From Hofstenia miamia (taxonomy: Eukaryota > Xenacoelomorpha > Acoela), in NCBI GenBank assembly GCA_004352715.1, contig SCFE01000002.1, forward strand, positions 1,402,216-1,466,215: a stretch of 64,000 nt of DNA, given 5' to 3'. Positions within the stretch are counted from its first letter, which is position 1. Each line of letters begins with the position of its first letter. Of this stretch, positions 1-13,900 are shown in pieces. The position numbers were made by a program, and so were the translations under genes. The notes beneath the pieces are model-generated. The model saw nothing but the letters and a program-made list of their open reading frames with translations, was not told the origin of the DNA and did no database searches.

Positions 1-58
1 TTTTTTAAAATACTTTCACTGCATCTTTTCACTCACTTCATTGGGAGTGTGAAAATGC

Positions 59-96
<38 letters not shown>

Positions 97-717
97 GTAA
101 AATCACATATGCTCCTATTAACATGCACCCAAAAGGGTGAATAGAAATACTTTTAAAATTTAAAAAATATTCCTGAAAGCTAAATATTTTTTTTAGGGAA
201 TTGTATTTTGTAATTTTTATTGTACAACTTTTATGATTTTTTTATTTTAGAGGGTGCCCGGCCCCCCTCTGTATCCGCCCTTGTTGCAAATACTGAGCCC
301 CAGACAAGCCTACTTTTATTAAAATGCAAAAATTTTTGTCCCACTTCTTATGAATTGTTGTTGTTGGGCTCAATGACTACATTCTCTGCAGTCTCACTTT
401 CATCTCAATTACCATCTTCAACGTCAAGATTAGCCAAAAACAGAGCAGAAAAGCCTTCGTTCGCAAATATTCATGGTCGTTCAGTTATTAATAACGCAAT
501 TTGACTTTCCGGTGTGCATATATTTCCAAACGAACAGGATTGATGATTGCATTATCAATCAGAAGATAATCCCTTTGATAAATAATATTGTGTGGTCAAA
601 ATTGACAGGACTGGGTGTTTGATGATATTTTTTCAAAGAAAGGAATAAAGTCAGCAATATGGGAGAACAAATCTGAAAATGATAACTCAGAACTATTGAG
701 ATTTCTATATTTATATA

Positions 718-753
<36 letters not shown>

Positions 754-1740
754 AATTTTTTAGTGTTTTGAAACACTTCAAATCATTTTCCTTTATTGTT
801 TAGTTTTTCATATCATAGTAAGCAAGAGTACAAAACCCCATTATGTATGAAAAGTTACAAAACACCAATATATGTGACACAGTGAATTTTTCTAATTTTA
901 GTGAAAATAATTCNNNNNNNNNNNNNNNNNNNNNNNNNNNNNNNNNNNNNNNNNNNNNNNNNNNNNNNNNNNNNNNNNNNNNNNNNNNNNNNNNNNNNNN
1001 NNNNNNNNNNNNNNNNNNNNNNNNNNNNNNNNNNNNNNNNNNNNNNNNNNNNNNNNNNNNNNNNNNNNNNNNNNNNNNNNNNNNNNNNNNNNNNNNNNNN
1101 NNNNNNNNNNNNNNNNNNNNNNNNNNNNNNNNNNNNNNNNNNNNNNNNNNNNNNNNNNNNNNNNNNNNNNNNNNNNNNNNNNNNNNNNNNNNNNNNNNNN
1201 NNNNNNNNNNNNNNNNNNNNNNNNNNNNNNNNNNNNNNNNNNNNNNNNNNNNNNNNNNNNNNNNNNNNNNNNNNNNNNNNNNNNNNNNNNNNNNNNNNNN
1301 NNNNNNNNNNNNNNNNNNNNNNNNNNNNNNNNNNNNNNNNNNNNNNNNNNNNNNNNNNNNNNNNNNNNNNNNNNNNNNNNNNNNNNNNNNNNNNNNNNNN
1401 NNNNNNNNNNNNNNNNNNNNNNNNNNNNNNNNNNNNNNNNNNNNNNNNNNNNNNNNNNNNNNNNNNNNNNNNNNNNNNNNNNNNNNNNNNNNNNNNNNNN
1501 NNNNNNNNNNNNNNNNNNNNNNNNNNNNNNNNNNNNNNNNNNNNNNNNNNNNNNNNNNNNNNNNNNNNNNNNNNNNNNNNNNNNNNNNNNNTATATATAT
1601 ATATATCAACACCCGCATTGCAATTAATTTATACCCCTTTTGCGAATTCGCATGGATGTAATCAATCTTAGTAATGCCTAATCTAGAGTTGTAGTAGTCT
1701 ACTCATTATTTGAGAAAATATATAATAAGATATACTGTAT
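1..1740. other. Repeat-rich stretch with an assembly gap, no supported gene
   Basis: This stretch holds two long (TA)n arrays (about 61-91 and 719-751), a run of Ns (914-1591) flanked on the right by more TA, and a GC-richer patch at about 245-300. A 94-codon open frame at 220-504 begins inside that patch, but it has no recognisable domain or splice context, so I do not call it coding. Confidence 0.6.
914..1591. other. Assembly gap
   Basis: Run of Ns; (TA)n follows on the right. Frames crossing it are artefacts. Confidence 0.99.
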
Positions 1741-1782
1741 ATGCAACATATTTATGTTGTGTAGTTCATTATTTCTCTTTGA

Positions 1783-1788
1783 TTTATT
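1783..1788 (-). promoter_or_regulatory. Possible polyadenylation signal of TRPA-like gene A
   Basis: On the minus strand this reads AATAAA, about 195 nt downstream of the stop codon of gene A. The position fits a short 3' UTR, but the motif is common in such A+T-rich DNA. Confidence 0.35.
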
Positions 1789-1981
1789 TTAGGTACCTGT
1801 AACATTTTTACAAATTTTTTCAAAATAATCCATACCCAAAAATTTGAAAAAAAATCCACAATTTTGCCAAAAAATGCAAACATTGAATTTTGAATAATTT
1901 GCCAAAATGCGTAATCTAAATTTTTGCCAAAAAATCCAATAATTTTTCCTAAAGAAATCATATTGAAAATTCAAACTACTA

Positions 1982-4900
1982 TTATATTAAAATATCAACA
2001 TTTTCTTTAATTCCTTCTGTAAGTGCACGAGTCACTTTACTATACCAAGATGACGATCCTAAGAGATATTTCAGCAGACCACCCTGTTTCTCATACGGTT
2101 GAATGAATACAGGTGCAAAGTCATTCAGGTATACTTCAAAAATCTTTAATTCCTTTGTAAGAGATTCACAAACAATTGACTCCTTCGCTTTTAGTTCAAG
2201 GATTTGCTGAAAAGTTTGATCTCTAACAGCCTGCACATTGCTTACAATCAATGCAGTAACCAAATTGCAAGGTATAGCAGTTCCAAGTGCCAAGCAGACG
2301 ATTAAGAGAAATGTCGTGAAGAATTCGTTCAAAAAATTCTGATGCAAGTTGCCGATTTTTAAAGAAAGACACTTCATAAACGATGTTGTCATTGTAGAGT
2401 ATATATTTGAAGAGAATTTTGCGTTCAAACAAACAAATAACAGAGTGAAAGCGAGAATAAATAACAACAGTGGAAATAATAATGTAAAAATATTCCTTAT
2501 GACTCGTTGCAGCATTAACATGAAAAGTCCAACACCAGAGAAACTTCGAAATAGCAAAGTGAAGTTTAACCAGGCTAGGACTATTCCAACGCTATTCAAC
2601 TTAACCCAGTTTACGTTTCCTGTATACATTGACAATATGGCAAAAATCCAATAACCACACAAAACAATTCCATACCAATAGCAGCTAACATTAAGTAGAA
2701 AGTACAATATCACAAAGGTGAGACATATTATAAGTTCCAAGAGCTCACTGTTAACATTCTCAATCTTTAGGGAATCCTTGGATACATGAGAGGGAAACAC
2801 AAAGTATAATAAATGTGAGTATAGCAAAGCAAAGAGAAGAAATGTAACATAAGCATAACAGCGTAAGAATTTAGGAAATCCTTTGGCTTGGTGGTGTAGA
2901 TATACTTGAGTGACTGGATGGCGTAACAAACACTTCTGCTTATTGAAAACATGCTTAATTGCCTCATTTTTGAAAACAGAAATATTCACTCTGATTTTAA
3001 AGTGAGGATCTGCGATTCCAAAACCAATCCCTTGATAGCAATTGTCAAGGATTTGCTTCGCAGTATTTGGAAAATGAGTTAATGATTGTATAAATTCTTC
3101 ACTAACTTCATTGGGTAGTATTGCTGGGGATTCTGAAGGCTTTATGATTTTTGGCACACTGCAAAGCTTAATAATTTTTCTATATAGCGCTTCATTCTTT
3201 GCATAACCCAAAGGTGTTTGACCTTTCTTGTTTTTTGTGAACATATATTCTTCTAGCATTTCATGACAACCAGCTCCATTCAAAGGTCTTTGTATCATGT
3301 CTAGATCTTGGCAGTCCATCGCAGCACACATGTAATGTAAAGGAATACATCCATAAATGTCTTTGTATCCTAAATTCACATCACAATATTCAATGAGATA
3401 GCTTACTATGTCCAGATGCCCATTTAGTGAGGCCAACATTAATGGCGTTCTGCGATCTTTGTTCTCAGTGTTGCAATTGCCTTCCAGTTGCTCCAAAAGA
3501 ATTTTAAATAAATCTAATCTACCTTCAGCAGCACAAAGAAGAATATATTTGTTTTTAAGTGCACATGAAATGGATACATTTTGCTTTGTACATATCATAG
3601 CAATTATTGTGGCATTTCCCATTTCCAAAGAAAGTTGTAAAATTTTCTCTGTGATTACGTTTTCCTGTCTACTATTTAAAATGCATTTTATTATTTCATA
3701 GCTAGCTCCAAAATGAATTGCAAAACACAGAAGTCCCATTTCCTGACCATTCGCACACATGGTCGTAACATTGCTATTCGCACCATTATCAGTGAGAAAC
3801 TGTACTACTTCAATTTTTCCGTTGACAATTCCTAAAAGGAATATTAGTTAGTGATGCGTTTTGGAATTTATGTATTGGAAATTTCCAAAATTTGATTATT
3901 TTATCTACACAGTTTAGTGAATATTAGATTGTTTGGTTCAATTTAAATGTGTTTGTCGTGAATTCCAAAGATATCAATCGTCACAACTTAGTTGTAAATA
4001 CCGAACTAGCTATTTCCGAACCAATATCAGGATGACTTGACAATTTCCTAGTTCAAATAATAGCTATACAATTTTGCGGATATTTGCCAAATATTCTTTG
4101 CAAGTCGTAAACAACTGTAAAAACATATGATGTATTACAGATGGTAGCAGAGCTGCAACCGTGCCTGATTTTTGATGGCACGCCCCGGCACGGTGGGTTT
4201 CAGGCACGGCACGGAGTTGCAAAATATTTTTGGGCACGGCACGAGTTTTCAAAAATATAATTAGGCACGGCGCGGCACGTTTTCATATTTGGCAACAAAT
4301 ATGGCTTTTAGAATTTTTCAAAATTCTCTAGTAAATAAAGTGATTACAGCCAGTGTATTATGTCTTATAAGTAAACAAAAATTAGTAAATTGAAAATATA
4401 TTAGCCAGAATCGCCGATCGCACAATTTCCATGTTGTTCACATGAAACAGGCTTATCATGGATATATATATATATATATAGGTTGGGTAGGGTAAATTCA
4501 ACTGTTGGGTAGGGTTGGGTTAAGTTTTGGAAAAGATGGGTCAGGTNNNNNNNNNNNNNNNNNNNNNNNNNNNNNNNNNNNNNNNNNNNNNNNNNNNNNN
4601 NNNNNNNNNNNNNNNNNNNNNNNNNNNNNNNNNNNNNNNNNNNNNNNNNNNNNNNNNNNNNNNNNNNNNNNNNNNNNNNNNNNNNNNNNNNNNNNNNNNN
4701 NNNNNNNNNNNNNNNNNNNNNNNNNNNNNNNNNNNNNNNNNNNNNNNNNNNNTGCACTAGGTGAGAGCTACGGAGGTTTGAGAGTCTGAACTAGAGATGT
4801 GAGCGGTTCATTAACTTCATACCGCACCACACTTGTGCATTGTATTTTACCGCACCGAACCGCAAAGTTTTTTCCTACTGCGATCACCTCAAAACCAATG

Positions 4901-7900
4901 CCCCTTACGAAAAAATTATGACACATGAACAAATGCAGTACAAATGTGTACATTAATGCAAACCAAAAATAGACAATAAGACAACTACAAAGAACAAAAA
5001 AGGTTCTTATTTACAAAAGTTTTTAATATTTTCAAAACGTTTTTAAAAAAGAATGGAGTCAACAGTCTGGCCTCAAGCGTTGTCACCGTTTTTCAAGCAA
5101 ACGACCTGTGTTTGAAAATAACCTTTCTGAAGTGGCTTTTCTTCCTGGTACACCCCATAAAAATGTATCTAATTGACCTAAGTTTGGAACATTTACAGCA
5201 TTTTGACCCCACTATTTAATAACATCATCACAGTGTATTATTGGCATAGATCTGCATAACGATCGACTTCGCTGACCGAGGACTTCGTAGGACAAGAAAA
5301 CTCATCCAGTATGGACCTATTAGTTGTATTAATTAATTAACTAGCCAATTAAAGTTGATGTTACACTAGGCTATCTTACTCAAGTTATGATATAATTTAT
5401 ATAACGAATTAATACATTGCTTTAAAGAACAATGTCACTTTTAGGCGTTGAAATATTTTTAGTAACCACTCCGCACCGCGCCACATCACACTGCACCGCA
5501 CCGCACCGCCAGCCATAAAAATCGACCGCTACTGCAATATACTGCGGTGCGATGCTCCGCTACCGCACAGCGCACATCTCTAGTCTGAACTGTACAGTTC
5601 ACTGACAAATTTTAGAGATCTCCACTTATGTTGNNNNNNNNNNNNNNNNNNNNNNNNNNNNNNNNNNNNNNNNNNNNNNNNNNNNNNNNNNNNNNNNNNN
5701 NNNNNNNNNNNNNNNNNNNNNNNNNNNNNNNNNNNNNNNNNNNNNNNNNNNNNNNNNNNNNNNNNNNNNNNNNNNNNNNNNNNNNNNNNNNNNNNNNNNN
5801 NNNNNNNNNNNNNNNNNNNNNNNNNNNNNNNNNNNNNNNNNNNNNNNNNNNNNNNNNNNNNNNNNNNNNNNNNNNNNNNNNNNNNNNNNNNNNNNNNNNN
5901 NNNNNNNNNNNNNNNNNNNNNNNNNNNNNNNNNNNNNNNNNNNNNNNNNNNNNNNNNNNNNNNNNNNNNNNNNNNNNNNNNNNNNNNNNNNNNNNNNNNN
6001 NNNNNNNNNNNNNNNNNNNNNNNNNNNNNNNNNNNNNNNNNNNNNNNNNNNNNNNNNNNNNNNNNNNNNNNNNNNNNNNNNNNNNNNNNNNNNNNNNNNN
6101 NNNNNNNNNNNNNNNNNNNNNNNNNNNNNNNNNNNNNNNNNNNCATAGATAAATAATGTAATATTTAAGCCATAAACCTTAAACTTTGAAACATTAAATA
6201 ATACGTAGCAGATTATTTGTTATGTACTAAATATGCCTTATGACTGTTCGACAGAAATCGCAAAATAAAATATCGAATACATCTATTAGCAATGTTTGAA
6301 ATTTTGCAAAATGTCAAACAAGAATTATGTAGCATAGCGACGGGAACGAGAATTCTAATATTGCTATTGCATTTTAAAAATTCCCGCAATGTAATTTCTA
6401 TGCAAATCTATTTCTTAGAATTGTTTATATTAACAAACAGATACTAACATAATGTAATACGAACGTTAAAATAGTACAAAAATTTGTATTTCTGGCGCTG
6501 GTATATTCAATAAATTTTAGGCACGGCACGGATCAATAACGCAAAATCTTAGGCACGGCAAGGCACTTTTAAAGCACGGCACGGTTGCAGCTCTGGATGG
6601 TAGACTGTTACAATCATTAAATTGCACAGTATTGATTAAATATAGGTATGGCAAATCTGTTCATCTGATACCGCATAACTGGTGAACTTAGGCCAGGTTT
6701 TTAACTTTGACAGTCTGAAACTTATTTACTACTTATTGCATTTCTTTGTCATGCCCTATGAACTCGTAGAGATATACTTTTTAATGTTATGACCAGATAT
6801 TTTTCTCCATAGCTATAATGACTATGAGCATATAAATTATGTACTTCAGAAGCGCAAAAACCGTTGAACTTGTGCTAGTAAATTAATTCTAAAAGTACGC
6901 CAGTCATTAGCAGCAACAATTTTTAATCTACTTTAGATTAGTACATGTATGGATAAATCACATAATAAACATATTAATGGCAGGTATATAATGTAGAAAA
7001 ATCAAGGAACAGCAGTACCACGCGTAATAGTTATTGTCCTTGCATGTGCACAAGTGCATATTGGATTATAAATACATCCATATTATACTGTCTAAAGGCC
7101 CACTGGAGAGCACTGAGTGCATATGTTATCCAGTCAGACATGTAGAGGTTCCATAATCTATAGCACAAATTTAGCAACTATTTCCATCCAAATCAAGTGG
7201 GTGGCTTAAGTTATCCTGGTCTACGGTACATAAGTACTTAGAAGATGCCCTCAGTAATGCTATTTTTTAAGCTCTGGGCAAGCAATCACTAACTGTTTTT
7301 GAAGACAAGTTAATCGTTGACATCTCAAATCAGTCTTCTAAGCTCGGCTCGGCTCGTTTAAATTTTGAGTAAGTATGTCTCGGCTCGGCTCGCCACAGAA
7401 AATCTTTCAATGAGGGTCGTTTCAGCTCGGTATTTTTTGTAAAATATTGTGCTCTCAGAATTTTTTCCATTGCCCTTCCTATTATATAATAAACATTTCT
7501 AAAATGCGATTATAAGTAAGGAGTATTGAATGAAAAAATAAGAAAAATCTGCATAATCAAATTAATAAGCAGTATTATAAATTTGGTTTGCTTAAAAACG
7601 GCTCGTTTTGGGCTCGTTGTATATCCAATACTCTGCTCAAGCTCGGCTGGGCTCGTTNNNNNNNNNNNNNNNNNNNNNNNNNNNNNGGCTCGTTGACAAG
7701 TCTGTCTCAAAGGTAGTGATTGATTACACCAATATGATAAAAGTCGACACGACTTCAGGCTGGTCAGTTTTAGATTCTTGGGTTGTGAACCCTGCAATTA
7801 CACTGTTATGTGTTAATAGTCGGCTAATAACAATTTTACATAGTTGTACATAAAGTTCTTCTATTATAAATTTATGTATCACTATGCATAGAGGAAAATA

Positions 7901-10900
7901 AGGGCATAATAATTGGTAAGGCATAGAGAACAACAAACAGTAATTCTCAACCACCAAATCAGGTAGCATCCTCAACTGCTTCTGAGAGGATCTTAGTAAG
8001 GCAAACCAAGTTCTTACGAAAAGACCAAAGATTGATGATGGATTTTCTTCTTGTGTCAATTTTGAAAGCATTTATCGTTTATTTTTTAATTAAATTAAAG
8101 TTATTCAATTTTTAATTTTTGCCTTTGGGTTTTCACGACGGGTCGGGTTGAGTTCATTTTTTCTATTTCGGATCCTTGTCGGATTTTGTTGACACTGTAT
8201 CGGGTTGGGTCGCGTCGGTTTGGGTTTGTAAAATTTTGAAGTGTTGGAGCATTCTTCCACGGGATAAAAATAATATAAAAATATAATTTATAGCTTTACT
8301 TTTGTTTTACAGATGCTAGAAGAGATAAAAGTAAACAGATTTTGTTGATGACCTTCAAAATAGGTTTTTGGCAAATGAAATCAAATTCATTAGCTTGATG
8401 GACTTTATGTTTGTTTTGCTTACAAAGAATTATTAACTTCAAATTCCAGCAAATTAATTAAGTATATTTGTCTTAAGTCAAGCTTAATATGTACCGGCTG
8501 AGAGTGCACTTCTCTTGTGTTTCTTTGTAATATAGTTGATATTCACATTGACTTTTACCAAAAATTTAACAATTTCTAACAGTCCATTGCTTGCTGCTAC
8601 AATCAGTGGAGTCCTATTATAGAACTCTTTATTAATGTCAGCACCTTTTGCCACTAGAGCACGAACCATCTTTATTCTGTTATTAGCTACAGCCTAAAAT
8701 AAATAAATTTATTGGATATTTTACCAAACAATCTAAAGGGCTTATTTCTTATGGCTTGCATATTATAAATGCGTGGTCAATGGATTACACTTAACGGTGT
8801 TTTTAGCACCGAGAAGGTGGTGGGGCCAATTAGAAGTCAAGATAAATGCTAGATGAATCAAAGTTTATCTGCATAAAGTACTCATCTGTCGATCTAAGCT
8901 GTAGCCAGGAGAAAATTTTAATGGCATTTATATTGAGTAGAGAAAAAGCTATTTTTAACTTGGTGCAGCGAATTTTCTATATTTATTATTGAAAATAAAA
9001 AGTTTTTGAAGTCCATTTCAATTTAACACCAACAAAAAATAAAAACTAAAAAAATTAAGCTTAATCCCAATATAGAAATGACCCGGTAGTGCAATTGACA
9101 TACTTGGAATTTCTGATGTGGCAATTTGGGCCGGGCCGGGCAGAGCAGAGCAGGGCGGGGCTTGGGTCTAATATTTTCATTGGTTTTTGAAATGCATGTG
9201 GAAAATTCATTGTAAACTTAAGCTTTGCAAATGATAAAAAATATTGTCTTTAAGAATAATCAGCCTTGCATTGTTGGCTAGTGCAATACTTATAACATCT
9301 CAATTTTGTCTGCTACAAGCAAAGAGCGTTTCTGCAAACTCTCTTTCTCACTTTGTGCTATTGTAAGTTGGCAAAAAATTGTAGGAATTGAAAATATAAC
9401 TGATATGTGCTCTAAAATGGGTGATTGCATCCAGAGATAACTCTTGATAGTAATTAGTTGTAGCAAAACTTGTATTACAAAAATTGGTGAAACCGGGAGG
9501 AAGACTTATGAAATGTGACACATATGACACGTTTATTGAATTGAGGTTATCAATAAAATTTAGATTAGTATTGTTGACGGACCAAAGTGGATATGCACAC
9601 ATTAATCACTACATTATGCAAATTATCCAACAAAATCCATAGTGTAGTGGTTACGGGCCTCTATGATGCATAAGACCCTATCAGTCAATAAAGGAAAATA
9701 ACTTGAACTGAGCCGGACTTGAGTCGAATAATTGGTATTTTGAAATGGGCTGAGCCGGGATTGGGCCTAGGCTGTATTTCAAGTCTGGCATTGTAAAATT
9801 GTCAAAGTATGTAGAAATCATATCACAAACAGCATTATCAACTTAAGTTAAGATGAAATTTGAATTAAAAACCATTAGTTTCCATTGTCTATTAACACTC
9901 TAAGACATCTAAGTTAACAAAAGAAAAAATTATGTATTCTCCAAAAACGAAAAATAAATATTAATGCAAACTTCAATGAAATCATTGCATTTTAGACTGT
10001 TGTGCTGACTTTCGATATCATCAACATGGGTGGAAACGAAGTGACTCAATTTTTTTTGGGTTTGGGTCGAAGTTCTTTCCTTTAATCGTGTCGTATTGCG
10101 TTAATCAACATTGATTGCTTGTTACATATTTAGGTTTTTACGCTACATTAAACAATTGAACGGTGTGTTACATTTAACTGTATTGTCGCATGACAATTAA
10201 TGCATACAAAGCATTTATGAATAAAAATTTTGCATTTTAGAGCATTATTAACACAAATATTTATTACGTCACCAAAATCTAATAGCGCCATAAATAGGCT
10301 CATTTACAGGACATGGGATAGGATGGGATGAAATGGGATAGATGGGATGTGCATTACTTTTGGAGTTCCCATGGAATTTGGTGGGAAATATTAGCTATCG
10401 AAAAAATTTGTGAAACTATAAATGTTGAACTCACTGACAAAAGAGGAAAAGTGATCCCAGCCACTTGATTGATATCAACTGAGTCCATTTCAATCAATTC
10501 TTGGAAACATTTTTGTGAATTTGAAATAATAGCTTCTATTAAAGCATACTTCTGGTTCATATTTTCTTGAATTAGCAATAATGCCTGATTTGAAAGAAGT
10601 ATCTTTAGTCCTTTTACATCATCTAATTCAATTGCCAAAAGCAAAGCTGAAATAGGCCCCACCATTTTTGCATTGATGTCGCAATTGCTAAATTTCAAAA
10701 TAGTAATTGGCAACCTATTATAAATAAGATATATAGTAAACAAAGTGACTCAGTTCGATCTGACTGATATAGTTTGTTTCTCTGTAATGAAGGCATTGCA
10801 TCTTTTCGGAAAAATCAGACTTGCCATTTGAGTGGAGATAACCACACTACACTACATGTGGTGTGCTATGGGGTAAATTTTGCCTGTAGAGATTCCTGTT

Positions 10901-13900
10901 GAGATTTATAGAGAAGGATTTTTGAAGGCGGCCTAAGTTATGACTACATAGGTATCGGGTAAAACTTCAATAATGTATGCATAATCGAAATAAATTTTGA
11001 GAAAGAAATGTTTCAATTTACAATAATTATTGGCTGAAATTCTGTACAAAGAGGAAATTTCATCTAATTATTTTTAAAATGTATTACAATGCTAAGAAAA
11101 TGTTTTCAAAATTTTATTGTTCTAAAGAAATTTTTTAGTAACTGTGGCTTGATTTTATCTAAGCTTCGAAGAAAGATCCAGCTGATTGTATTGGAATCAA
11201 TGATTTTTAATAAATCAGAACAAGATTTAAACTTCAAGAAATTATGATATTAGTATCAAATCATAAAATTTTAAAAATAGCATTACTAAATGTGACTATG
11301 GTAAGAAGGGTAAAAAATTTGTAAAATTTTATAATCATTTTATGCGTATGAATACGTATAAAATATACACAAATCTTGATTTTCTAAAAATGTTTTTTTA
11401 ATAGCTTTATTAACATTTCCTACATTTCCTGTCTACATTGCACATGTTTACATATTTTAATGTATATACATATTTACAAAGTTTAACAAACATATACAAT
11501 AAGACAAGTAGAAAACAAAGCTACGGCACTTATCATAAATATTAAAAGAAAAAAGTAAACAAAAAGTGTTAAAATAAATACATTTTAAAATTAGTAATTT
11601 CGCCACACGTTTAGTTTCTTATTATAACCTAAGATATATTGATCAGCTAGTAAATTTTCTCTTAGTAATTTTTTAAATTTCCTTATAGTTGGAGCCTTCC
11701 GTGTTTCCAGTTTCAATTTGTTCCACATGCGACATACGTTTGTGATATATGATGAATTCCAGTATTTGAATTTTATTAATGTGTTATTTATTAAGCGAAG
11801 TGACCTTTTATTTACATTGATGTATTTCTTTAGAAAAATATTTTCTCTGTTTAAGTAATGTATGCATTTGTAGATGTACATTAAACAGTCGTATTTAGGT
11901 ATAAATAAAGATGACAATGTGGACTAGTTACATACAAATTTACTAGTTTTTGGAAAATGTATGTTAAACATTGTAATTATCGACCTATTAAAAATTCTAT
12001 TTAATCTTGCTTTTGTTCTAAATTTATGTTATTAAGCAAAATACATAGATCTCTGTAATGACTCATTACCAGTGCATCACTACTAATTTACTCTGTGTTA
12101 AACTTTTAATGTGTTTTAGGTATTGAATTCCAGAGGTCATTCTTGTTATTTTGGTCTGAACGAATATTTTGAATGTCAGCTGACTATCAATTTCAACACC
12201 CAAATACTTCACTGTTTCAGAAGATTCAATCGATTCAGTTTGATTAACTCTTAATTTTAGATTTCTTTGAAGATGGTTTAGCTTCTTATTTATGAATTGT
12301 GTTTTACTTTTATTCATTTTCATTTTATTTTGTTTAAAAAATTTACTTATACTATGGATAGTTGTTTCTAGCTTTTTTATTGCTTCTACAAGATTTTTGT
12401 TTATAGTTACAAAACAAAAATCAACTGCAAATTGTATCATTTTACAGCCTTTGGAATATTTATCGATGTCATTGACGTACAAATTGAAAAGTGTCGAGCC
12501 TAATACTGTTCCTTGAGGAACTCCCTTCTTTGTTGATAAGAATGACGAGAAAATTTTATCAATTTTTTCCCGTTGCTTTCTTTCTGTTAAAAAGCTGTTT
12601 AATAAAGCCTGCGAATCGCTGCTAAAACCATATTTTTCTATTTTTTTCCCAGAATTGAAAAGTCTAAGGAATCAACTTTCTTTTCTCAAAAAATTTCTGT
12701 TGGCAATTTGTGGGGAATTTTTATTCCTGCGATGTGTTCTGGGAATTGTGGTGTGGTGTGGGTTGTGGATCGAAAAATTTCACCTCACCGAAAACTAGGA
12801 AAAACCCTTACATCGATCTTTAATAAGACGTGGTTCGGCTTATTTTCCCTAATGCATGAACAATACTGTATAAAATTTACAAAATTGCTAAATAAGTAGG
12901 ATTTTCGAATAAAAATTCACTTATGCTTTATTTCTAATATTCATATTCGAGTTATGACATTTCTGGAAGGTGAATCAAAGATTGACATGGACTAGACCGA
13001 TAATAAAAGCTCAAATTTCAGTTAAACTGGCTTCACTATTACTCAGTATTATGCCCCAATTAACTCAAAACAAGCGAATTCCAAAGAACTTATTAGTAAT
13101 ATGTTCCAAAGTAGAACTTCATTTTCTTACTTTATCAATTTTAGATTTAGATTTAGTTTTTATACGCTTTGATTATATGCAATTTTAGAACGTGGGTTTG
13201 TAGTTTTCAATCGTACATTTTATCATACTGACCATTGACTCACCACGGAGATAATGTGAAGTTATTTTGGCAAGAAACAATTAGTGTATATTAACCCGGA
13301 CCACAACTTCCCTAATTTTCGAATCATATCAATTTTTAGGTGAACGAAATCATTCTGAGCGTATGTGAATTGTGCAGATTACACGAAAAATGTCATGTAC
13401 TTCTACTTTACGATAGTTAATGGGCGGCTTAGGTCAACTTCTTGAAAGACGCGAAAGTTCCCAAATGTAGCAGGGTCTCAACTGAATTTCTTAAATATTG
13501 ACCATTTTTGCTTTTTTAGGCACAGTTGAACAACCCTTCCCTGCATTGAATACACAATTTACTGAAAGAGCTTCCCCTATGAATTTGACAACAATTTTAA
13601 CAATAGTACATGTGCTGAAAAATTTAAGTTTTCAGTACAAATATTGTTTTTGAATACACATAAAAAATTTATCCCTAATGCACCATACAACTCATTACTG
13701 TAGATGCAGCAGTTTTGTAATTTACATCATTGTAAAGGAATATAATTTCTCATATATAGTACAATAGACATATGTTTATTTGTACGATTACTTGCATCTA
13801 CTAGTGAATTCAACCTTCACATATGAAAATAAGCTAAACCTTGATTGAATTAATTCTTCCATCACAGAGTAAGACCGACAAACAGTAGCAACATGAAGCG

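Larger units (their letters stand above)
3832..8494. other. Intron 4 of gene A, filled by hAT elements
   Basis: The 4.66-kb intron contains the outer hAT element 4148-6595, the nested hAT element 4792-5582, a third hAT-like element 7331-7704, three N gaps and G-rich degenerate repeats at about 8131-8240. A 115-codon frame on the minus strand (8071-7724) has no recognised domain. Confidence 0.75.

Noticed and set aside
220-504. 94-codon frame
   Set aside because: No domain, no splice context; it starts in a GC-rich repeat-like patch.
2349-2654. Plus-strand frame inside gene A
   Set aside because: Antisense shadow of the channel exon.
7724-8071. 115-codon minus-strand frame (WFALLRSSQKQLRMLPDL)
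   Set aside because: Looks somewhat protein-like, but no family, no exon partners, and it lies within a gene A intron beside a transposon.
9640-9700. SINE or tRNA gene suggested by GTGTAGTGGTTACGGGCC
   Set aside because: Resembles an A box, but no B box or cloverleaf follows.
10306-10352. GGGATGGGATGAAATGGGATAG repeat as a regulatory site
   Set aside because: Reads as a short degenerate simple repeat in an intron, with no partner end.
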